From DASSUW01 sp035706585 (GTDB lineage: Bacteria; Actinomycetota; Thermoleophilia; Solirubrobacterales; Solirubrobacteraceae), in the NCBI GenBank assembly GCA_035706585.1, contig DASSUW010000388.1, forward strand, positions 1-6,220: a stretch of 6,220 nt of DNA, read 5' to 3'. The position numbers and the translations under genes were made by a program. Positions 1-5,016 of this stretch are shown here, piece by piece. Every line of letters starts with the position of its first letter. Position 1 is the stretch's first letter. The notes below the pieces were generated by a model. It had not been told where the DNA came from. It made no database searches and saw nothing but the letters and a program-made list of their open reading frames with translations.

Positions 1-1135
1 TGTCGGATGCCGCCGCGGACTCGCTGCCGGTGCGCGGCGGCGGCGCCACGAAGCGGTACTCGGCACGCGCGCCGATCTGGTGCACCGTCCACGGCAGGTC
101 GCCGATCACCTCGCGCACGCCCTCCGTGAAGCGCGTCGCCCGGACGGCGGCGAGTTGCAGCGCGTTGCCGGCGAGCGTGCCGCCGACGCCGCCGACGTCC
201 TCGATGTCCGCCCGCTGATCGGACCTGATCGCCTCCGCCAGCTCGTCGGAGATGCCGTAGGCGCCGATCGGGATCCCGCCGGCGATCGACTTGCCGATCG
301 TGACGATGTCGGGCTCCAGGCCCCAGGCCTTCGTCGCCCCGCCCGGGCCGGCCGAGAACGTGTGGGTCTCGTCGTTGATGAGCAGCGTGGCGTGCTCGCG
401 GGTGATGCGGCGGACCGCCTCGAGGTAGCCCGGCTCGGGCATCACGATGCCGATGTTCGTGAGCGCGGGCTCCATCAGCACGACGGCAACGTCGCCGTGC
501 GCGAGCTCGCGCTCGAGCGCCTCGGTGTCGTTGTACTCGACCACCCGTGTCGTGACGGCGAGATCGACCGGGGGACCGACGTTGCCCGCGCGCGACACCG
601 CTCTCCCGTCCGGCCCGACGACCGCGAACGTCTCGTCGACGCTGCCGTGGTAGCAGTAGGCGTTGACGAGGATCTTCGAGCGGCCGGTGACCTGGCGGGC
701 GAGGCGGATCGCCCAGCGATTGGCGTCGGTTGCCGTGAGCGTGAACGACCACTGCGGCGGGCCGAAGCGGCGTGCGAGCTCGGCGCCGACCCAGGCCGCG
801 TCGAACGTCGGCATCATCGCCGTGATCCCGCCGTCGTCCTGGACGCGGCGCACGATCGCCTCGACGGTCGGTTCCGGCGAGTGGCCGGCCATCGCGCCGG
901 TGTCGCCGAGCGCGAAGTCGACGTAGTCGCGGTCGTCGATGTCGGTCACACGGGCGCCGCGCGCGTGCTTGAGGTACAGCGGGAAGCCGCCGGCGGCCAT
1001 GTTCATCCAGGTCATGGGGACGCCGCCGAGCAGGTGCGGCTGGGCGGAGGCGTAGGCGGCGGCGCTGCGCGGGTGCGCCTCGGCGTAGGCGGCGCGCTCG
1101 CGGGCGAGCAGTTGGCGGAGGCGGTCTCGGTTCAC
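1..1135 (-). CDS. Class-III PLP-dependent aminotransferase (glutamate-1-semialdehyde aminomutase-like), C-terminus cut by window edge
   Basis: A fold-type I pyridoxal-phosphate transaminase of the aspartate aminotransferase/glutamate-1-semialdehyde aminomutase superfamily, presumably cytosolic; the substrate cannot be read from sequence. I see 378 codons from a GTG at 1135 running off the left edge; the family is usually about 430-450 residues, so roughly 60-70 are missing. Visible landmarks are the N-terminal YVDFALGDTGAMAGHSP, the CYHGSVDET segment, the PLP-nitrogen aspartate D255 in INDETHT, and the Schiff-base lysine K282 in IGKSIAGGIPIG, 27 residues later as usual. The segment where GSA aminomutases carry SGTEA reads TATDANRWAIRLAR, so this is probably a divergent transaminase subgroup rather than HemL. 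The GTG lies 11 nt after the DUF6504 stop, without a Shine-Dalgarno sequence but 8 nt after TAGCGT, a possible own promoter. A later in-frame ATG (PMTWMNMAAGG) would lose the N-terminal helix. Confidence 0.9.
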   Translation of the reverse strand, partial: MNRDRLRQLLARERAAYAEAHPRSAAAYASAQPHLLGGVPMTWMNMAAGGFPLYLKHARGARVTDIDDRDYVDFALGDTGAMAGHSPEPTVEAIVRRVQDDGGITAMMPTFDAAWVGAELARRFGPPQWSFTLTATDANRWAIRLARQVTGRSKILVNAYCYHGSVDETFAVVGPDGRAVSRAGNVGPPVDLAVTTRVVEYNDTEALERELAHGDVAVVLMEPALTNIGIVMPEPGYLEAVRRITREHATLLINDETHTFSAGPGGATKAWGLEPDIVTIGKSIAGGIPIGAYGISDELAEAIRSDQRADIEDVGGVGGTLAGNALQLAAVRATRFTEGVREVIGDLPWTVHQIGARAEYRFVAPPPRTGSESAAASD

Positions 1136-1143
1136 GCGGCGGA

Positions 1144-1149
1144 ACGCTA
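1144..1149 (-). promoter_or_regulatory. Candidate -10 element TAGCGT for the transaminase
   Basis: TAGCGT fits the TANNNT -10 pattern and ends 8 nt before the GTG start. Its first three bases are also the TAG stop of the DUF6504 gene. No -35 is recognisable. The same hexamer with the same 8-nt spacing precedes the dehydrogenase gene at 3442. The proposed role in leaderless transcription is inference. Confidence 0.4.
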
Positions 1150-1398
1150 CCGCTGCGTGAACCAGCGGCCCTGTACGAGATCGCGGAACGCGACGAGGTT
1201 GCGGCCGTCGGCGGTCACCACCTCCCAGTAGCGGCGCCGGAGCGGGTTCTCGGTCCACCAGCGGTCCTCGATCAGCCACGACTCGCGCACGGCCTCGACC
1301 GCGCGGCCGTCGATCGTCTCCGGCCGGCCGTCGTCGGCGGCGTGGACGGTGGCGGGCGCGGGCGCGGCGAGGCGTTTCGGCTTTCTCACGGATCCCAT
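1147..1398 (-). CDS. DUF6504 family protein, partner gene of ImuB
   Basis: A small protein of 83 residues from ATG 1398. The conserved C-terminal half contains ESWLIEDRWWTENPLRRRYW, followed by EVVTADGRNLVAFRDLVQG and a final RWFTQR. This tryptophan/arginine-rich pattern matches DUF6504, a family commonly encoded beside Y-family polymerases of the ImuB type and DnaE2-type polymerases in Actinobacteria. The biochemical role is unknown; a part in translesion synthesis is inferred from gene neighbourhood only. The N-terminal 30 residues are basic, then alanine/proline rich. The gene overlaps the 3' end of imuB in another frame. With ATG 1398 the overlap is 13 nt. A GTG at 1389 would give a classic 4-nt GTGA overlap with the imuB stop and an 80-residue product. 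Neither start has a good ribosome site, so translational coupling is likely and the start is uncertain. Confidence 0.8.
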   Translation of the reverse strand: MGSVRKPKRLAAPAPATVHAADDGRPETIDGRAVEAVRESWLIEDRWWTENPLRRRYWEVVTADGRNLVAFRDLVQGRWFTQR

Positions 1399-2576
1399 GG
1401 CGTGAGCGCGAGACGGCGCTCCGGGACGCGCGAGTCGGGATCGACCGGCAGGATGCGCAGCGCGGCGTCCGGCCCGGCTGCGGCGCGGGCCTGGCGAACG
1501 GCCTCGCGCAACCGCGCGGCGCGGCGTGCGGCCGACTCTTGGAGCAGCGAGCACTGGTCGCCGGCCGGCGGGCCGAAGCCCTCGGCGCGCAGCCGCAGGA
1601 CGTCGGCCGGCGCCGGGAGCTCGGCGAGATGAGGCGTGAGGACGAGGCGCATGCGCCGCGGGTCGGCCAGCGCCTCGCGGAACGTCACGCGCGTGCGCCA
1701 GGTCCCCCCTTCGACGAGCTTGGCCGCGAGGACGGCGACGCGCAGCGTCCGGCCGCGCCGCTCGCGGCGCGCGAGCAGCCGGTCGATCAGCAGGCCGAGC
1801 GCGCGCTCGAGCTGCTGGCCGGACGCCGACTCCGGCAGCTCCAGCCGCTCCTCCAGGCGCTCGGCGGCGGCGCGGGGCCGGAGCGGCGTGTCGTGGCCCT
1901 TGGCCAGGTCTCGCGCGAGTGGGCCGGCGGTGCCGAAGCGGTCCGCGAGCGCGTGCTTGGGCAGCTTCGCCAGCTCGCCCAGCGTGCGGATGCCGAACCG
2001 CTCGAGCGTCTCCGGCAGCGCCGCGGTCTCGGGCCGCGTGGCGAGGAGATCGACCGGCAGCGGCGCCAGATAGGCGGCGAGCAGGCCAGGGCCCGCGGGC
2101 GCGATCTCGGCTCGGCGGGCGCGGGCCCTGGAGGCGGCCGCGAGAGCGGCGAAGCGCGACGGCGCCGCTCCCAGGCGCGTGGACGAGTTCAGCGCGCGCC
2201 GCGCCGCCGCGATCACCCCCTCGACGGTCCCGCCGTAGAGGTTCTTGAGGCCCCGGGCGTCGAAGTAGGCGAGGCCGGGACGGCCGGACTCGACCGCCGC
2301 GCCGATGTTCTCCAGCGCGGCGAGCAGGCGATCCCACTCGTCGGCCACGCCGGCGGGATCGGGCGGCACGAGACGCAGCGTGGGGCAGCGCGCGAGCGCC
2401 TCCCCCAGCCGCAATCCGGCCTTCACGCCGTGCGCCTCGGCCGCCGCGGAGGCCTCTCCGATCAGCTGCTCGCGGCCCGGCTCGGGCGCCAGTGCGACCG
2501 GCCCGGCCGCCAGGCTGTGGCGGCCGCCGGCGGCGACGGCGAGCTCGAAGCGCGGGATGAGAGCGCAGACGATCAT
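1386..2576 (-). CDS. imuB: ImuB-like, catalytically inactive Y-family DNA polymerase
   Basis: A 396-residue Y-family polymerase homologue. In actinobacterial SOS mutagenesis, ImuB acts as a non-catalytic adaptor that links the error-prone polymerase DnaE2 and ImuA' to the sliding clamp. The N-terminus MIVCALIPRFELAVAAGG stands where active enzymes have the catalytic D-M-D motif, and SGRPGLAYFDARGL replaces SLDEAYLD, so the metal-binding acidic residues are missing. The palm/fingers region spans about 1-165, a helix-hairpin-helix (LERFGIRTLGELAKLP) about 191-206, and the little-finger-like region about 235-330. The C-terminal ILPVDPDSRVPERRLALTPWDP is typical of ImuB-like proteins. I chose ATG 2576 because it fits the family N-terminus and places the LexA box 5 nt upstream; a start at 2585 or further upstream would put the LexA box inside the gene. 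No dnaE2 or imuA' is visible here. Confidence 0.88.
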   Translation of the reverse strand: MIVCALIPRFELAVAAGGRHSLAAGPVALAPEPGREQLIGEASAAAEAHGVKAGLRLGEALARCPTLRLVPPDPAGVADEWDRLLAALENIGAAVESGRPGLAYFDARGLKNLYGGTVEGVIAAARRALNSSTRLGAAPSRFAALAAASRARARRAEIAPAGPGLLAAYLAPLPVDLLATRPETAALPETLERFGIRTLGELAKLPKHALADRFGTAGPLARDLAKGHDTPLRPRAAAERLEERLELPESASGQQLERALGLLIDRLLARRERRGRTLRVAVLAAKLVEGGTWRTRVTFREALADPRRMRLVLTPHLAELPAPADVLRLRAEGFGPPAGDQCSLLQESAARRAARLREAVRQARAAAGPDAALRILPVDPDSRVPERRLALTPWDP

Positions 2577-2580
2577 GTAC

Positions 2581-2592
2581 GAACACATGTTC
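2581..2592. promoter_or_regulatory. LexA box (SOS operator) of imuB
   Basis: GAACACATGTTC has the arms GAAC and GTTC separated by 4 bases, matching the core of the Gram-positive/actinobacterial SOS box CGAAC-N4-GTTCG; the inner bases also fit GAACA-N2-TGTTC. It ends 5 nt before the proposed imuB start. It overlaps the proposed -10 region, so bound LexA would block initiation. The outer C and G are not conserved, which suggests somewhat weaker binding than at the lexA box. Confidence 0.82.
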
Positions 2593-2615
2593 CCATGCTC
2601 GCTCTGAGCACGCAA
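2587..2615 (-). promoter_or_regulatory. Candidate imuB promoter (TTGCGT, 17 bp, GAACAT)
   Basis: On the minus strand TTGCGT (2615-2610) is followed after 17 bp by GAACAT (2592-2587), which fits TANNNT only at A2 and T6. The -35 hexamer and spacer are the same as those proposed before lexA. Transcription would begin near 2580, only a few bases before ATG 2576, giving an almost leaderless message. The weak -10 keeps confidence modest. Confidence 0.35.
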
Positions 2616-2650
2616 CATGGCGTTCGCATGCGGACCGATTCGTCGCCCGC

Positions 2651-2666
2651 CCCACCGATCGGTGGG
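2651..2666. repeat. 16-bp perfect palindrome
   Basis: CCCACCGATCGGTGGG is a perfect inverted repeat with no spacer. It lies between the rnpB terminator hairpin and the imuB promoter, about 35 bp upstream of the proposed -35. Such symmetry suits a dimeric regulator site. It could also form a cruciform or be chance in GC-rich DNA. No regulator can be named. Confidence 0.5.
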
Positions 2667-2735
2667 TGCTCCGGTCTTTACACGCACTTTGCGCGGTTAT
2701 GGGGGCGAAAGCTGGGTACTGCCGTCCTCCATAGG

Positions 2736-2761
2736 AAGGGCCCCCGTTGCCGGAGGCCCTT
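2736..2761 (-). terminator. GC-rich hairpin behind rnpB, likely terminator
   Basis: A 10-bp stem (AAGGGCCTCC with GGGGGCCCTT on the minus strand, one G-U pair) closes a 6-base loop. It starts about 7 nt after the 3' end of the RNase P RNA. The following bases CCTATGG lack a true U-tract, so it may terminate inefficiently or act with another factor. It also separates rnpB from imuB. Confidence 0.65.
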
Positions 2762-2767
2762 TCCGTA

Positions 2768-3084
2768 GCAGACCTGTAAGCCGGATTCTGTCGTGAGCAG
2801 CCATCCATCTCAGCGGCCTACCTGGACCTTGGCGGGCAGCCTGCAAACGGTCCTGCTTGGCCTTGCACCCGGTGGGGTTTGCCAGGCCGCCGCGTCACCG
2901 CGACGCCGGTGCGCTCTTACCGCACCATTTCAACCTTGCCGGCCCGTTTCCGGGCTTGGGCGGTGTGTTTTCTGTGGCACTTTCCCGCGGGTTTCCCCGG
3001 GTCGGCGTTACCGACCACCGCGCCCTATGGTGTCCGGACTTTCCTCGAAGGCGATACCACCTCCGCGAACTGCTCGGTCTGCGC
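2768..3084 (-). ncRNA. rnpB: RNase P RNA (type-A-like), catalytic subunit of RNase P
   Basis: The ribozyme that removes 5' leaders from pre-tRNAs. On the minus strand the universal cores are all present: GAGGAAAGTCCGGAC followed by the CATAGGGC segment, GGTAACGCC, GTGCCACAGAAAAC, GGTGCGGTAAGAGCGCACC, GCAAGGCCAAG and the 3' ACGACAGAATCCGGCTTACA. The ends are set by P1, where GCAGACC at the 5' side pairs with GGTCTGC at the 3' side, and by P2, where GAGCAG pairs with CTGCTC. The molecule is about 317 nt, shorter than the 377 nt of E. coli. P3 is a short stem with a GTAT loop. The segment GTAGGCCGCTGAGATGGATGG passes directly from the P15-17 side to the 3' P4 strand, with no P18 hairpin. A -10-like TACCGT lies upstream and a hairpin downstream, so it is a single-gene unit. 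Confidence 0.96.
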
Positions 3085-3090
3085 TGTGGA

Positions 3091-3096
3091 ACGGTA
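3091..3096 (-). promoter_or_regulatory. Candidate -10 element of rnpB
   Basis: TACCGT (TANNNT) lies so that initiation 7 bases downstream falls at about 3084, the base where the P1-defined RNA begins. No convincing -35 is visible. A second TANNNT (TATTGT, 3110-3115) on the opposite strand could serve the divergent small gene at 3161. Confidence 0.35.
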
Positions 3097-3160
3097 GCGC
3101 GCGTAAAGGTATTGTGATCAGACCACGCGGTTCGTCCGCGGGGAGCGAAACACTGAAGTC

Positions 3161-3355
3161 ATGTACGACGTGATCTACATCGATGCGCACGGCTCGGAGA
3201 CGCCCGTCGCGCAGCACGTCGACGACCGGCAGGAAGCCTCCGACGTCGCCCGGCAGGCCGCTGCCGAGCGCGGTGCCGGACGGATGGTCCTGCCGGGGTC
3301 GACCAAGCTGCCCAACTGCGTCTGCGTCGTGCCGGTCGAGGCCAAAGCGGCCTAG
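3161..3355 (+). CDS. Small hypothetical protein, 64 residues
   Basis: I do not recognise a named family. The protein begins MYDVIYIDAHGSETPVAQ, continues with a helix-prone DDRQEASDVARQAAAERGAGR and ends in a short strand-like region with PNCVCVVPV. This beta-helix-beta layout resembles a small alpha/beta fold. There is no signal peptide or membrane segment. Two closely spaced cysteines (CVC) do not form a full metal site. Nearly every codon ends in G or C, as in the neighbouring certain genes, which supports a real gene despite its size. A GGGAG stretch at 3141-3145 lies 15 nt before the ATG, a long spacing for a ribosome site. The gene is divergent from rnpB, and TATTGT at 3110-3115 may be its -10. 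Two hairpins follow the stop codon. Confidence 0.7.
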   Translation: MYDVIYIDAHGSETPVAQHVDDRQEASDVARQAAAERGAGRMVLPGSTKLPNCVCVVPVEAKAA

Positions 3356-3359
3356 TCGT

Positions 3360-3402
3360 TCACGCGCGCGTGCGCGTGAGGCCGCCGGCTCGGGCCGGTG
3401 GC
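3360..3402 (+). terminator. Two adjacent GC hairpins after the 64-residue gene
   Basis: TCACGCG pairs with CGCGTGA across a 6-base loop (3360-3379). One base later GCCGCCGGC pairs with GCCGGTGGC across TCGG (3381-3402, one G-U). The pair starts 5 bp after the stop codon at 3355 and ends 39 bp before the next start. There is no T-run, so intrinsic termination is uncertain. It may protect the 3' end of the message or terminate with a factor. Confidence 0.4.
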
Positions 3403-3427
3403 GCGGAGTCCTGATCGCGTCGTGAGA

Positions 3428-3433
3428 TAGCGT
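3428..3433 (+). promoter_or_regulatory. Candidate -10 element TAGCGT for the dehydrogenase gene
   Basis: TAGCGT ends exactly 8 nt before ATG 3442. No Shine-Dalgarno sequence lies in the 8 bases GCGCGCCC between them. The same motif and spacing occur before the transaminase gene, and TAGCCT with a 10-nt gap precedes the DUF4440 gene. This suggests a leaderless or nearly leaderless transcript (inference). Confidence 0.45.
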
Positions 3434-3441
3434 GCGCGCCC

Positions 3442-4293
3442 ATGCGTGTCGGAGTGATCGGTGGCGGGTTGATGGGCTCGGGGATCGCCGAGGTGTGCGC
3501 CCGCTCGGGCGTGGACGTGACCGTGGTCGAGGTCGACGACGGGCGGATCGACAAGTCGCGCGCGGCGATCGAGCGGTCGCTGGATCGCGGCGTGCGCGGC
3601 GGGCACGTGTCCGAGGAGGAGCGCAGCACGGCGCTCGACCACCTCGCATTCACGTCGTCGCTCGACGATGTCGCCGGCGCGGACGCCGCGATCGAGGCGA
3701 TCATCGAGGACGAGGGCCTCAAGCGCGAGATGTTCCGGCGGCTGGATTCGCTCTTGCCCGACGCGCAGTTCCTGGCGTCGAACACCTCGTCGGTGCCGAT
3801 CATGAAGCTGGGCGCCGAGACCTCCCAGCCGCACAAGGTGATCGGGCTGCACTTCTTCAACCCGGTGCCGGTGCTGCCGCTGGTCGAGATCGTGCACTCG
3901 ATCATGACCGCCGACGAGACGGCGGTCCGCGTGCGCGAGTTCGCCGAGCAGACCTTGGGGAAGCAGTGCATCGACTCGCAGGACCGCGCCGGGTTCGTCG
4001 TCAACGCGCTGCTCATCCCCTACCTGCTGTCGGCGATCCGGATGTACGAGTCGGGCTTCGCCTCGCGTGAGGACATCGATCGCGGCATGGTGCTCGGCTG
4101 CGCGCATCCGATGGGGCCGCTCAAGCTCTCCGACCTCATCGGGCTCGACACGCTGCTGGCCGTCAGCGAGTCGCTGTACGAGGAGTTCCGCGATCCGGCA
4201 TCCGTGGCGCCCGCGTTGCTCAACCGCATGGTCGAGGCGGGCCTGCTCGGGCGCAAGACCGGCCGCGGGTTCTACGAGTACTCGAAGTCGTAA
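3442..4293 (+). CDS. 3-hydroxyacyl-CoA (3-hydroxybutyryl-CoA) dehydrogenase
   Basis: An NAD(P)-dependent, cytosolic dehydrogenase that interconverts 3-hydroxyacyl-CoA and 3-oxoacyl-CoA. It is full length at 283 residues, typical of the stand-alone FadB2/Hbd/PaaH type. The N-terminal Rossmann fold shows the dinucleotide motif GGGLMG at 7-12. The catalytic residues of the family appear in order: S116 in SNTSS, H137 in IGLHFFNP, E149 in PLVEIV and N188 in DRAGFVVN. The C-terminal helical domain carries DRGMVLGCAHPMGPL, then DLIGLD and a final GRKTGRGFYEY. The pathway (fatty-acid oxidation, butyrate or polyhydroxybutyrate metabolism, phenylacetate breakdown) cannot be decided because no partner gene is adjacent. 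The start is the first codon that gives an intact Rossmann strand, with TAGCGT 8 nt upstream. Its stop is 4 nt from the end of the convergent DUF4440 gene. Confidence 0.95.
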   Translation: MRVGVIGGGLMGSGIAEVCARSGVDVTVVEVDDGRIDKSRAAIERSLDRGVRGGHVSEEERSTALDHLAFTSSLDDVAGADAAIEAIIEDEGLKREMFRRLDSLLPDAQFLASNTSSVPIMKLGAETSQPHKVIGLHFFNPVPVLPLVEIVHSIMTADETAVRVREFAEQTLGKQCIDSQDRAGFVVNALLIPYLLSAIRMYESGFASREDIDRGMVLGCAHPMGPLKLSDLIGLDTLLAVSESLYEEFRDPASVAPALLNRMVEAGLLGRKTGRGFYEYSKS

Positions 4294-4297
4294 CTGC

Positions 4298-4678
4298 TCA
4301 GCTCAGAATCGACGAGTGCCGCGCGACAACGCGCCACTCGCCGTCCATCCGGCTCCACACGTCGGTGAGCCGGAACGCGTTGCTCAGGCTCGTGTGGTGG
4401 AGGCTGGCCACCTGCGAGTAGCGCGAGTGGACGATCGCCGTGTCGCCGAAGACGTCGATGTCGATCGACTCGTACGCGAACGACATGATCGTGTAGCCCT
4501 CCCGGGCCGCGCCCATCCACTGCTCGCGCGTCATCGGCTCGGGATTGAGGTGGATGGCCGTGAACCGGAATCCCGGCGCGACGATCTCCTCGAGCCGATC
4601 CATGTCGCGGTCCTGCACCCCGCGCATCCACTCGTGCTGGAGCTCGGCGAGGCGGGCGCGGTCGTCTTCGACGCTCAT
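4298..4678 (-). CDS. DUF4440/SnoaL-like NTF2-fold protein
   Basis: A 126-residue, single-domain, soluble protein of the NTF2-like superfamily. The pattern fits DUF4440: an N-terminal helix with LQHEWMRGVQDRDMDRLEEI, then APGFRFTA, the central VFGDTAIVHSRY strand pair, and the C-terminal FRLTDVWSRMDGEWRVVARH. Members form cone-shaped dimers with a hydrophobic pocket and include small-molecule isomerases and many proteins of unknown role; no catalytic assignment is possible here. The two adjacent histidines at about 94-95 and the C-terminal RHSS could line the pocket. The gene follows the zinc-ribbon gene on the same strand after 48 nt. It has its own TAGCCT 10 nt before ATG 4678 and no ribosome site, so it is probably transcribed separately from the lexA unit, although read-through is possible. 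It is convergent with the dehydrogenase gene. Confidence 0.85.
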   Translation of the reverse strand: MSVEDDRARLAELQHEWMRGVQDRDMDRLEEIVAPGFRFTAIHLNPEPMTREQWMGAAREGYTIMSFAYESIDIDVFGDTAIVHSRYSQVASLHHTSLSNAFRLTDVWSRMDGEWRVVARHSSILS

Positions 4679-4688
4679 GTGCCGCGGC

Positions 4689-4694
4689 AGGCTA
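4689..4694 (-). promoter_or_regulatory. Candidate -10 element TAGCCT for the DUF4440 gene
   Basis: TAGCCT ends 10 nt before the ATG at 4678 within the 48-nt gap behind the zinc-ribbon gene. It resembles the TAGCGT motifs before two other genes of this window. No -35 is recognisable. Confidence 0.4.
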
Positions 4695-4726
4695 CCGGTC
4701 CGGCGCCCTCGCGCGGGCAGCAGCAG

Positions 4727-5014
4727 TCAGGTCAGCGTCGATCCGCAGGAGCCGCAGCGGCCGCCGGCCGCCTGCGGGAGCATCTCGCCGCCGCAGACCG
4801 GGCAGCACGCGGGCAGCTCGGCGCCGAGGACCTCCCAGGCGCGGGCGACGACGTCCGCCAGCGTCGGCCCGGTCGGGTCGGCGCCCGGCTTGAGGCCGTG
4901 CGGGTCGGCGCCAGTCTGCAGCCCATGCGGATCGGCCGCAGGGCGCTGCGCGTGCCAGTCGATCGTGTTCTCGCCGCGGCGGATTGCGGGACTTCGTGTC
5001 AGCACGTGGGTCAT
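4727..5014 (-). CDS. Small zinc-ribbon protein co-transcribed with lexA
   Basis: A 95-residue protein without a family name that I can give. The N-terminal MTHVLTRSPAIRRGENTIDWH is basic. Residues 27-52 hold three 9-residue repeats (ADPHGLQTG, ADPHGLKPG, then the diverged ADPTGPTL), followed by a helix LADVVARAWEVLGAEL. The C-terminus is a treble-clef or ribbon-like zinc site, CPVCGGEM with CGSCGSTL, giving four cysteines at 71, 74, 87 and 90, plus an extra C70. The ATG lies only 2 nt after the lexA stop. It has a good ribosome site, AGGTGG at 5027-5022, 7 nt upstream, so the two genes almost certainly form an operon and the small protein should be induced by DNA damage. A DNA-binding or LexA-modulating role is possible but inferred from context alone. 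Confidence 0.8.
   Translation of the reverse strand: MTHVLTRSPAIRRGENTIDWHAQRPAADPHGLQTGADPHGLKPGADPTGPTLADVVARAWEVLGAELPACCPVCGGEMLPQAAGGRCGSCGSTLT
4856..4936 (-). repeat. Three 27-bp in-frame tandem repeats in the zinc-ribbon gene
   Basis: Units at 4936-4910, 4909-4883 and 4882-4856 encode ADPHGLQTG, ADPHGLKPG and ADPTGPTL plus one residue. Landmark bases (GGGTCG or GGATCG, read on the plus strand) recur at 4875, 4902 and 4929, exactly 27 apart. The third unit is diverged. Synonymous differences (GAT/GAC, CAT/CAC) show the copies are not recent. Confidence 0.7.
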
Positions 5015-5016
5015 GG

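Noticed and set aside
80..1231. Long plus-strand open frame of 383 codons opposite the transaminase
   Set aside because: It is rich in R, A, V, D and G with no recognisable domain, and it is the antisense of a clear PLP enzyme. Long antisense frames are expected at this GC content.
2605..2621. Possible second LexA box (GCGAAC...GTTGCG) upstream of imuB
   Set aside because: The spacing between GAAC and GTTG is 5 instead of 4 and the arms do not match, so it fails the SOS-box rule.
1147..2808. A single 553-codon minus-strand frame
   Set aside because: Its first ~470 codons are the wrong frame of imuB and even reach into rnpB. Only the last 83 codons (the DUF6504 gene) have a natural composition and conserved motifs.
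3008..3649. Minus-strand 213-codon frame over the rnpB 5' half and the small gene
   Set aside because: It covers the RNase P RNA core and the opposite strand of two genes; the composition is arginine/proline-rich and unlike a protein.
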